DNA from: Thermoplasmata archaeon
GTDB taxonomy: Archaea > Thermoplasmatota > DTKX01 > VGTL01
NCBI GenBank assembly: GCA_038851035.1
Contig: JAWCLH010000016.1
Span: forward strand, 1 to 57,992
DNA: 57,992 nt
Direction of reading: 5' to 3'
Both the position numbers and the translations under genes were made by a program. A model generated the notes under the pieces. It was not told the DNA's origin. It did not search any database and saw only the letters and a list, made by a program, of their open reading frames with translations. Below are positions 33,956-42,300 of this stretch, piece after piece (within the stretch, counting starts at the first letter, position 1; each line of letters begins with the position of its first letter).

Positions 33956-35032
33956 ATGGCGGTCGTGGCGCGCCGGGACAAAGGTGGAAGAATCGGGAAA
34001 ACCGCACATGAGTCGCCCGATTATGTGCGGGCGAGCACGGCCGCGGCCATAACCCTTGGGTTCTACCCTGGGAGATTCTACCGGGGTGCGCGCCTCGGCG
34101 CGCTCAACCTCCTTCTCACATACGAATCGGGCTGCTACGCGAGATGCGCCTACTGCGGCCTCTCGAGCTCGCGCGAGCCCGAGAGGGACAGTTTCATCAG
34201 GGTGGACTGGCCGACCTTCCGCACCGACGAGGTGATAGAGCGCACCCTCCAGCGCGGTCGCCACCTCCAGAGAGTCTGCATATCTATGATAACCCACCCG
34301 AGAGCCCTCGCCGACCTGAACGACATAGCGGGCAGGTTCAGGGACAGCACGAATCTTGGAATATCGGGCCTCATCGCGCCGACGTTGATAAGGGGCAGGG
34401 GGCCCCTCGAAGAGATGAAGAGGGCCGGTGTGGACAGAATCGGTATTGCGATAGACGCAGCCACGCCTGAGCTCTTCGAGCGCCTTCGCGGCCGGGGGGT
34501 CCGTGGCCCGCACAGGTGGGAGCGCTACTGGAGTGTTTTGGAGGACTCTATTGCCGTCTTTGGCAGGGGCATGGTCGGGGTCCACCTCATCGTCGGTCTC
34601 GGAGAGACGGAGAGGGAGATGGTCGAAGCGATTCAGAGGGTTAGCGACCTAGGCGCCTCGACGCACCTCTTCTCGTTCTTCCCTGAAGCGGGGAGCGCGA
34701 TGGAGGATTGGCCCCGACCACCCCTTGGCCAGTACAGGAGGGTTCAGCTCGCGAGGTACATCATCGATACCGGTCTGGGCAGGTTCGAGAGGATGAGCTT
34801 CAACTCGAGGGGCCAGCTCGTCGGCTTCGACCTGAGTGGCGGGGAGCTTGAGAGAGTGATCGAGTCGGGCGAGGCTTTCATGACCTCCGGCTGCCCCGGG
34901 AGGGACGGGAGGGTCGCCTGCAACAGGCCCTACGGGAACGAGAGGCCCTCGGAGAAGCTGAGGAACTTCCCCTTCCCACCAGGCAAGAGGGACATCCGGG
35001 ACGCGAGGGCGCAGCTGGCGGACTATGACTGA
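33956..35032 (+). CDS. radical SAM enzyme, LipS2-like lipoyl synthase component
   Basis: A 358-residue radical SAM protein. The cluster motif is CYARCAYCGLSS near residues 61-72. The barrel shows CISMITHPRAL and HLIVGLGETEREMV. The C-terminus TSGCPGRDGRVACNRPYGNE near residues 313-332, followed by LRNFPFP, resembles the LipS2 branch of the two-protein archaeal lipoate synthase (LipS1/LipS2) described in Thermococcus. It would insert sulfur into an octanoyl group on a carrier protein. LipS1 is not in the window. ATG 33956 is favoured by GGGG about eight bases upstream; GTG 33947 is possible. The context of two lipoyl carriers and LplA strongly supports the role. Confidence 0.85.
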   Translation: MAVVARRDKGGRIGKTAHESPDYVRASTAAAITLGFYPGRFYRGARLGALNLLLTYESGCYARCAYCGLSSSREPERDSFIRVDWPTFRTDEVIERTLQRGRHLQRVCISMITHPRALADLNDIAGRFRDSTNLGISGLIAPTLIRGRGPLEEMKRAGVDRIGIAIDAATPELFERLRGRGVRGPHRWERYWSVLEDSIAVFGRGMVGVHLIVGLGETEREMVEAIQRVSDLGASTHLFSFFPEAGSAMEDWPRPPLGQYRRVQLARYIIDTGLGRFERMSFNSRGQLVGFDLSGGELERVIESGEAFMTSGCPGRDGRVACNRPYGNERPSEKLRNFPFPPGKRDIRDARAQLADYD

Positions 35033-35172
35033 CCCGCCCCGCGAGTCTTCAATTAGCCCATCCACTCCCGAAAAAGTCCACAGGGTAGTTCTGGTGTGTT
35101 CTTCCCACGCCCCGTTCTGACCCGAGCCCGGAGGACCTCTGGCGGCACGGGAGGACTCCCAGGCCCTCGGCC

Positions 35173-36354
35173 TCACCTCAGGTGCTCAGGCGTCAGGGGA
35201 GACATTGCTCTCAGGCGTCTCACGATGTCCGGGAGGACTCCGACGACGTGGTCGATGTCCTCCTCTGTGATGTATCTATGTAGGGAGAATTGGAGGGTCC
35301 CGTGAGCCTCCTCGTGGGGCAGGCCGAGCGCCATCAGAACGTGGGAGGGCTCGAGGGTCTTGGATGTGCAGGCCGAGCCCGAGGAGACGGCAATGCCCTT
35401 TGCCTCCAGATTCAGAATCAGCGACTCCCCCTCGACGTACAGGAACCGGATGGAGGCGATGTTCGGGAGGCGCTTCTCCACGTGGCCGTTCAGGTATGTC
35501 TCCGGAATTCTCTCCGTGATTCCCCTCACGAGCCTGTCCCTGAGGGCCGCGAGCCTCGGCGCTTCGGCGAGCATCTCGCTCGCCGCGAGCCCCGCGGCCC
35601 TGCCGAAGCCCACGATGCCAGGCAGGTTCTCGGTCCCGGAGCGCAGTCCCCTCTCCTGCCCCCCGCCGTGAATAACGGGCTCGAGCTTGGTGCCATCTCT
35701 GACATACAGCGCTCCCACGCCCCTCGGGCCATGGATGTCGTTTGAGGAGAGGGTGAGTAGGTCCACGCCGGCCTTTTGAACGTTTATCGGCACCCTGCCC
35801 GCGGCCGCCACGGCGTCGCTGTGGAAGTACACGTCCCTCTCTGCCGCGATTTTCCCTATCTCCTCGACGGGCTGGAGGGTGCCGATCTCGTTGTTCGCCC
35901 ACATCACTGAGATCAGCGATGTGTCTTTTCTGATAGCTCGCTCCACGGCGCCGGGGTCGACGATGCCATCCCTATTGGGCGGAACCTCCGTGACCTCAAA
36001 GCCGTTCTTCTGGAGGAACCTGCAGGAGTTGATGACAGACATATGCTCTATTCTGGATACAACAATGTGCTTCCCCTCACCCCGGTTTCTTAAAGCCACG
36101 CCCTTTATTGCGAGGTTGTTGGCCTCGGTCGCTCCAGAAGTGAAGACAAGCTCACCCGGTCTCGCCGCGCCGATGAGCGCTGCGACGCTCGCCCTAGCGG
36201 CCTCGAGTGCACTCCTCGCCTCCCTTCCGAACATGTGGACCGAGGAGGGGTTTCCGAACCTCTCCGTGAAGTAGGGCATCATCGCCTCGACCACTCGCGG
36301 GTCCACGGGAAGCCCCGCCGCTCCATCGAGATAGACTCTCCTTGCTTCCCCCAT
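35173..36354 (-). CDS. IscS/NifS-like protein lacking the PLP lysine
   Basis: A 393-residue class V aminotransferase-fold protein of the cysteine desulfurase family. FTSGATEANNLAIKG, RIEHMSV, RGLRSGTENLPGIVGFG and the persulfide Cys in SGSACTSKTLEPSHVL are all intact. The PLP-binding site that normally reads SGHKIYGPKG reads SSNDIHGPRG, so Lys is Asp. The Gln of DAxQAxGK is Ala in DAVAAAGR, and the RFSLGR motif is QFSLHR. Without these residues normal PLP chemistry is unlikely. Archaeoglobus fulgidus IscS also has Asp at the lysine position, as I recall. It may be an iron-sulfur scaffold partner. TusA and ferredoxin lie just upstream on the same strand. Confidence 0.88.
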   Translation of the reverse strand: MGEARRVYLDGAAGLPVDPRVVEAMMPYFTERFGNPSSVHMFGREARSALEAARASVAALIGAARPGELVFTSGATEANNLAIKGVALRNRGEGKHIVVSRIEHMSVINSCRFLQKNGFEVTEVPPNRDGIVDPGAVERAIRKDTSLISVMWANNEIGTLQPVEEIGKIAAERDVYFHSDAVAAAGRVPINVQKAGVDLLTLSSNDIHGPRGVGALYVRDGTKLEPVIHGGGQERGLRSGTENLPGIVGFGRAAGLAASEMLAEAPRLAALRDRLVRGITERIPETYLNGHVEKRLPNIASIRFLYVEGESLILNLEAKGIAVSSGSACTSKTLEPSHVLMALGLPHEEAHGTLQFSLHRYITEEDIDHVVGVLPDIVRRLRAMSPLTPEHLR

Positions 36355-36380
36355 CTATTCCCCTCCCGAACCGGGGTCCC

Positions 36381-36629
36381 TCAGCCGGAGGTCTTCCGGA
36401 TGATGAAGTGGTTCACGCCGTCCGCCCTGTAGAAATCGACAAGCTCGTTGCCCGTGCGCTCCACAAGGCGCGGTATGTCCTCCGCGGTCGCCGGGTCGTC
36501 AGCGACGACCTCAAGGATCTCACCGGGCTTCATATCGTCCAACTCCTGCCTCGTTCGGAATATAGGCTCGGGACAGTACAGCCCGAGCTGATCCGAGACG
36601 CGGTCCGGCACAACCCTCTGCGCGGCCAT
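36381..36629 (-). CDS. tusA: TusA/SirA-family sulfur carrier
   Basis: An 82-residue protein of the TusA family, which carries sulfur as a persulfide. The sulfur-carrying Cys sits in GLYCPEPIFRTRQELDDM near residue 19, matching the CPxP signature. The two-layer fold continues with GEILEVVADDPATAEDIPRL. Length is standard. It lies 26 bases upstream of the IscS-like gene in the same direction, with a TTTTATCTTAAG-like promoter near 36655-36665. Co-location with lipoyl carriers and a LipS-like enzyme suggests sulfur delivery within this cluster, which is inference. Confidence 0.9.
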   Translation of the reverse strand: MAAQRVVPDRVSDQLGLYCPEPIFRTRQELDDMKPGEILEVVADDPATAEDIPRLVERTGNELVDFYRADGVNHFIIRKTSG

Positions 36630-36836
36630 CTGAGCCCCCGCGGGAAAGTCTGGTCTTAAGATAAAATCTTTTTGGGAAGCCGGCCGGAGAGCGCGCTGAA
36701 TTCCCCTCGGATAGCGGGGACCACTGGGCAGGTATAAAGAGTTAACCGGCGCTCCTTCCCCGCGGTGCGAGAGACATGCCGGCGTGGGAGCACCGGTGCG
36801 GAACTCACCCGCCCCAGTGGCACGGGAGGTCTGGGA

Positions 36837-37013
36837 TCAGTCCAGGCTGAGCGCCTGGTTCGGGCAGGCGTCGACGCACGCGCCGCACTCGACGCAGTCG
36901 TCAGGTTTGGCGATGTGAACCTTTCCACCTTTCTTTTCAAGAACCTCGTTTGGACAAGCTTCCACGCAGGCCCCGGCCCCCTTGCACTTCTTCAGGTCCG
37001 CCTTGACTACCAT
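36837..37013 (-). CDS. 58-residue dicluster ferredoxin with one motif Cys replaced
   Basis: Translated from ATG 37013 to TGA 36837, this is a 2x[4Fe-4S]-type ferredoxin of 58 residues. The second motif is complete: CVECGACVDACP at residues 40-51. The first reads CKGAGACVEACP at 10-21, with Ala13 where the second Cys should be. Cluster I would keep only three Cys ligands (10, 16 and 50) and may be [3Fe-4S] or have a labile iron. AAGGAGG lies just upstream as a ribosome-binding site, and a CTTAATATAC TATA element near 37055-37064. It is an electron carrier, perhaps for the nearby radical SAM enzyme. Confidence 0.9.
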   Translation of the reverse strand: MVVKADLKKCKGAGACVEACPNEVLEKKGGKVHIAKPDDCVECGACVDACPNQALSLD

Positions 37014-37330
37014 CCACTATGCCTCCTTGCTCCTGGGGGCGGGAACATTTTTTTGTATATTAAGGTTTGTTCCGCTGCGCTCGTAGAATGGTGCTAGCGA
37101 GGGCCACGCGCGCCGCACAGTTCGGAGCGGTCGCGGCGCACTCTATCCACGGGAGCGAATTCCGCGCCGTGGTCTTAAGGCCCACCATCCGGACGGGTCT
37201 GGCGGTGAAATTGAGGAGACCGGGGTTCAGGAAATGCCGGGAAGCCCCCTCCGGCTCTAGCGCAACCCGCCGCGCCCGCGACCGATGCGTTTATCAGCTC
37301 GCAGTGGCATTGATTACCCGGTCATCCAGC

Positions 37331-37735
37331 ATGTCCCCGCGCATCAGAGACCGCTTCGCCCTCACACTCGAGGAGTTGCAGGAGGACGTCGCCGATATGC
37401 TCAGGTGCGGCCTGGTGGAGCCATTCGGAAGAGAGGAGGACGGGACCCCGACCACCTTCATCCCGAGCAAGGAGCTCTACCGCGCCTTCCTGCATGAGTT
37501 CAAGGAGCGCAAGAAGACCAGTCACCCCAACTCCGCGGCGACCGGGGCGCTGATAAACGCTATGTACGACATGGCGAAGGACAGGCTCCCTGGGCTAAAG
37601 GGTGAGGAGCTCAAAAAAAGGGTCGCGGCCTTCTACTTCGTCATGGCCTTTTTCATGGAGGAGCAAGGAATTCCCTCGAGGCTCGGAGTGGATTTCTTCG
37701 ACCTTGAGACGATAAGGAGGGGGCCGGAGGGGTAA
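37331..37735 (+). CDS. unknown soluble 134-residue protein
   Basis: I do not recognise this protein. From ATG 37331 it is mostly alpha-helical, with a helix near residues 12-28 (LEELQEDVADMLRCGLVEP), a SKELYRAFLHEFKERKK helix near 45-61, and a hydrophobic VAAFYFVMAFFMEEQGIP stretch near 98-115. It has no signal peptide. The open frame reaches 37067, but the upstream part is Arg/Ala-rich and not protein-like. It lies alone between the ferredoxin and the decayed genes, marking the left edge of the accessory island. Confidence 0.6.
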   Translation: MSPRIRDRFALTLEELQEDVADMLRCGLVEPFGREEDGTPTTFIPSKELYRAFLHEFKERKKTSHPNSAATGALINAMYDMAKDRLPGLKGEELKKRVAAFYFVMAFFMEEQGIPSRLGVDFFDLETIRRGPEG

Positions 37736-37794
37736 CGGGGCCGCGCTCCAGAAGAGCTTAATTAATTTAAAATGAATTCCAGCTCGCCCGGAGA

Positions 37795-38139
37795 ATGACT
37801 TCCCACAGAACCTATGGCTGGCACGCGAGCTTCGAGGAGTTCTGCAGAGCAAGGCCCGCTGTTGTCAGGAACACGCTCAGGGAATTCATCAGGGACGCCT
37901 CCGGCTCCCAGCTTTCCGCATGGGACACCTCGATTCCTGTGCTGCAGCGGCAGATACGGGTGATGACAGAGACGGATGCCTGCGCCTCCGGGTATGACAA
38001 CATTCTGGAATATCAACTTCCAATGGAATCCAGGCGACCCGATGTGATTCTCCTTGGAAACAGAGCCATTGTTGTCCTCGAGGATGACGGAAGAATCGCC
38101 ATAAGAGTGAAGAAAGCAGGATGGTGCGGAAAAATATGA
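37795..38139 (+). pseudogene. N-terminal remnant of a DUF2075-type nuclease/ATPase
   Basis: A 114-residue frame resembling only the N-terminal nuclease-like domain of DUF2075 proteins. GWHASFEEFCRARP, then SQLSAWDTSIPVLQRQI near residues 38-54, then ILEYQLPMESRRPDVILLG follow that pattern. At the point where the nuclease core should read VLEFK it reads VVLEDDGR, then stops. About 20 bases on, another frame has YPCNHHHESLRRWP, which resembles the family's NYHxES segment. The rest (P-loop ATPase, about 400 residues) is gone. This is best read as a decayed accessory gene; identification is moderate. Confidence 0.5.
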
Positions 38140-38204
38140 AAAATGTCCTGTGTCAATACCCCTGCAATCACCACCATGAGTCTCTCCGGAGGTGGCCTTG
38201 AGAC

Positions 38205-39268
38205 ATGGGACGCGTCGAGAAACGGCTCGTCGCAATCCAAATCGTCATCACTACAGGAGCGATGATCACGGCAGCGACTGCAGTATTTTTAAATATCAGC
38301 CCTCTCTTGTTGGCATATCTATATTTTATCGGTGGAGCGATTGCAATAACTGGACTTTTAATGGAGGAGAGACTGGAGAATCGTCAAATCGAATTGTCGC
38401 TTCCGGAGACCCCGGAGTCACGCCAGAGGTCTTACGTAATGCTTGGATATGTCAGGGTATGTTCATGTTCTCCTTCGCAGGAGTCGCATTTATCGGGGTC
38501 AAGGAAGAGGACACGCCCTGGCGGGTTATCAACTGGGCAGCTCTTTATCTTTTCATAATCATTGGCATATTCTTATTCTATATCACATATTTCTCTCAAA
38601 AGGACGTTTTCGATGAGTTCCGGGAGAGTCTCTACACTCTCAGGTATAGACCGCCCGGCGAGGTCATCGGAAACGCGTTCAGGGTGGACCCGCTCATGGA
38701 GAAGGATGTGAGCGGAATCGGAATCTGGTTCGCCCGGACGGGTCGAGTGGCTATCCCGCTCGCCGGACTCATCGTCTCCGTCTTGATGGCTGTATTGGCG
38801 GTCACACGATGGCTGGCCGACCCCTCTATTCCAGCCGGTATAGCTCTGATACTCTTCGTCTCCGCTTCGGCCTTCTTCGGCTATCGTATTGTGGTGTTCG
38901 TCAGGCGCGGACCTTCCCCGGTCGAGGCAAATTTCGTGGCCAGCGAAAAGATCCTGGTCGCAATCCAGAAAGCGCTCTCGGAAAAGCATCGTCTCGCCCC
39001 ATCAACCCCCCTGACCACTTTATTTGCAAGCGAGATCCTGCCCGGCCTCCCCTCAGTCGAGTTTCGGGACGAAAGGAAGAGGACGGGCGTCCTCATAAAG
39101 AACCTGGAGCTCGTGAGGGACAGCCATGGAAGGAACAAGCACATGGTTGGGAGAATGATGCTGTTCCGGTCCGTATTCGACAATAGAGATGAGTTACGGC
39201 GGGTGATTGAGGACATCAAGGCCTGCTTCCCGGAGAAGAGGCGGGAGCAGGAGGTCTTGCTGTACTGA
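38205..39268 (+). pseudogene. membrane protein split by a frameshift
   Basis: Two overlapping frames together make one protein of about 350 residues. The first, from ATG 38205, gives two membrane helices (VAIQIVITTGAMITAATAVF and LLAYLYFIGGAIAITGLLM), then loses sense after residue 80. The second frame picks up at about 38455 with MFMFSFAGVAFIGV, more helices (INWAALYLFIIIGIFLFYIT, LAGLIVSVLMAVLAV, AGIALILFVSASAFFGYRIV) and a soluble C-terminal domain ending at 39268. The shift lies between about 38400 and 38460. I do not recognise the family. A single frameshift may be a real mutation or an assembly error, so the gene could be intact. Confidence 0.6.
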
Positions 39269-39370
39269 GACAGGCCCGGTGGCCACCGCCTGATTAAAAA
39301 TTTAATAGTCGCTTCCTTCTCGTCCATCCTCCGGATGCCTGCCAATCATAGTCGTAATTATGACCACTTC

Positions 39371-42300
39371 TCATCGCCCCACCCGGCTCTTTCCCTCATG
39401 CCATTGCCAATCAACCACCTGCGGTGCAAGAGCGTTTCTTCTTTCCTCCCCTCCTTTCCCCCTCCTCTCCTCTCCCGGTCCCCGCCCCCCCGCCCTCTTA
39501 ATCGCCTCGAGCTCATCCCTCACCCTACTCTCTATCCTCGGGCCGGTCCTTGAGAACCCGAGCGCCCTCGCGGCCTCAGCCACGATTTCGTCATCCGTTC
39601 TCAGGACGCCGTCCGAGAGAACCCAGAGCACGACCGCCCGAACCTCCTCCGGCTCTAGCTCCTCGACGCTCCCGACCCTCCGGACGGGGGGCGGGGGCCC
39701 CCTCCGCCTCGCCGGGTTCACAATTCGCCAAAGGTCGCCACCGTCTCTCAGGGCCTCCGGCCCGCCGGAGCCCACAGAGGCCTCGCCCATTCCCCGGTCC
39801 GCGTGTCCACCGGCAATTTGCGCGGACCGCTCAATTCCCTTTGCGCCCTGTTCCATCCAGCCCCGCCCGGTGGCAATGTCCCCGGGCTCCCGCGGGCCCC
39901 CCCTATCCGCGACAAAATTCGGCCATCCCTCCCGGCGCTTGGGTGCGGAGAGGTCTGTCAGAGCCGGGCTCCTCCCCACCGACAGCATTCCTGAACAGTC
40001 GAGAGCGTCCGCCGCCTCCACCGCCCTCCTGTAGGCCTCGAGCGCCCTCCGGACCTCTTCCTCGCGCCTCATGAACCAATCCAGGGACCATATTCTATGG
40101 AACCTCCAGCCCAGCGCCTCGAGCCGCTCCTGCCTGAGCCTGTCACGGTCCCGGGCCATTGGAACGGAGTGGTAGCTCGCACCGTCGCACTCTATGGCGA
40201 GGACGAACCTGCCGGGCCTCGAGGGGTGCTGGGCGGCCATGTCGATTCTGTAGCCGGATACGCCCCACTGCGGGACAAGAGGAATTCCTTTCGCCCTGAG
40301 CGTCTCGTATACATCCGCCTCAAACGCGTTGAGGGCCCCGCCGGCACCGGCTGTATCCCCGAGGGTTCTCCCATGTGTTGAGACATATTCCAGATACGCG
40401 CGCAGGAGCTGAACCCCCCTCGCATCCGACCTAGCCGGGTCCATGTCGAGGTGGCTGAACGAGGAGACGACCGTCATCCTGCACCTCGCCCTCGTTATGG
40501 CGACATTAAGCCTCCTCTCACCGCCCTTGTAAAGGAGTGGTCCGAAATGATAGTAAAGCCTCCCGTCCGGCGTTTTCCCGTAGCCTATGGAGAGGATTAT
40601 CGCGTCCCTCTCGTCGCCCTGAACGCGCTCGAGGTTCTTTATAAAGAACGGCTCTCTCCTCTCTGAATTGAAGAACTCCTCGCAATCGACGCCTCTCTCC
40701 AGCACGTCATCGAGCGCCATTTGAATTCTCTTCGCGTGCTTGATACCCAACGCGATGACGCCGAGCGATTCTTCGGGGCGGTTGCGAGCATGCTCCAGAA
40801 TCAGCTCCACCACTCTCCTGACCTCCTCCGCGCTGCTCTCCTCCCGGGTGTCGCGCAGGGTCGCCTCCACCAGCACGAGGGACAGCGCCGGGTCCCTCCC
40901 GCACCCCGGGAAGGTGACCAGCCTGTCGCTGTAGATGTGCCGGTTCGAAAAAGCGATGAGAGCCTCGTCCCTGCTCCTGTAGTGCCAGTCCAGACTTCTT
41001 GTCTCGACGAAAGCGCTCATCACATCCAGAATGCTCTCGAATCCGGAGGTTGTGGATGGCTCCTCCTCGAGCTCCTCGTCCCCCGTCTCCGAGAAGAAGG
41101 TCGTCGGAGGGAGCTGGTTCCTGTCGCCCGCGACAATAGCATGCCTCGCGCGCAGGAGCGTGGGAATGGCGGTCTCCGGCAGGATTTGGCTCGCCTCGTC
41201 GAATATCACATAATCGAAGTAGGTCCTCGATGCGTCGATCAGGTTGCTCACCGAGAGAGGGCTGGCCATCCAGCAGGGGCAGAGCGCCGTCAGGACATCC
41301 AGGGCCTCGGCCATCAGGGCCCGGAGGGGTTTGTGCCTCGTCGCCTTCTTCAGCTCGCGCTTGACGACCGCCGCCTGCGAGGGGAATCTGTTCATCGTGT
41401 CAATGGCCCTCAGGGCGTGCTGCCGCCTGACGCGAGCGCGCGCGAGCCTCAGCTGCTCGTCATCCAGTCTCCGGAACTCCTCTACAAGTCTGTCGTGGGC
41501 CCTCCCGTTGAAGCCCATTGTCTCTGGCGATGAAGCGCTCGCCTCCTCCAGCATCGATTCGAGCCAGGAGCGCCTGAAGACGGATGGCCAGAGTTCCGGA
41601 GAGACCCCCTTCGATATCATAAAATCAAAAACATTGCGCGTGCCCAGCGATGTCAGCTCGTCGACCATATCCTTTAAGCTCACGATTCTATATGGCGTTA
41701 CGCGGTCCGCTGACAGCTCCGAGAGCAGCCCCGCCAGCTCCTCGAAACCGAGCGCTTCGAGACCCCCGGTCCTGAGCGCTGCCGAGACCGTGGAGAGGGC
41801 GCCTGCCACCGAGGCATGTTGCGCCCTCGCCCCATCAAACTCCCGGGGAACGGTGGGTTTCGCGGCCCGATTCCCTGAAATGGTCCTCCACTCCCTCCGG
41901 ACCCGGGAGGCCATCAGGCAGTGCTCATAGACTCGAGAGAGCGGCTGGTGCCCGTGGCGCTCGAGGGAGAGGAGGAGTTTCCGCATCCTGCGGAATCGAG
42001 GGCTCAGGACGAGCCACCTCAGCTCCCGCAAACGGCTGCCCAGGGCCGGCCTCAGGAGCTCAAGCGCCAGCTCCAGGTCCTGGTCGAATATCATGGGCTC
42101 CACAACGGTCAGGACCTCCTCAACATGTTTCACCAATTCCAGCATCCTGCCTGCCTCAGCCGGCGAGTGCGGAGCGGGGAATCCACAGGCGGATGCGAGG
42201 GCCGCCATCCTATTTTTATATCGAGCAAACTCACCCCCGCTGAGCCAGGCCACGGTGTCCTGAACCCGGTTTGCTTCTTCGCCGCTGGAGAACCATGCGC

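Noticed and set aside
37067-37330. N-terminal extension of the 134-residue unknown protein
   Set aside because: Arg/Ala-rich, overlaps promoter-like DNA, and ATG 37331 gives a more protein-like product.
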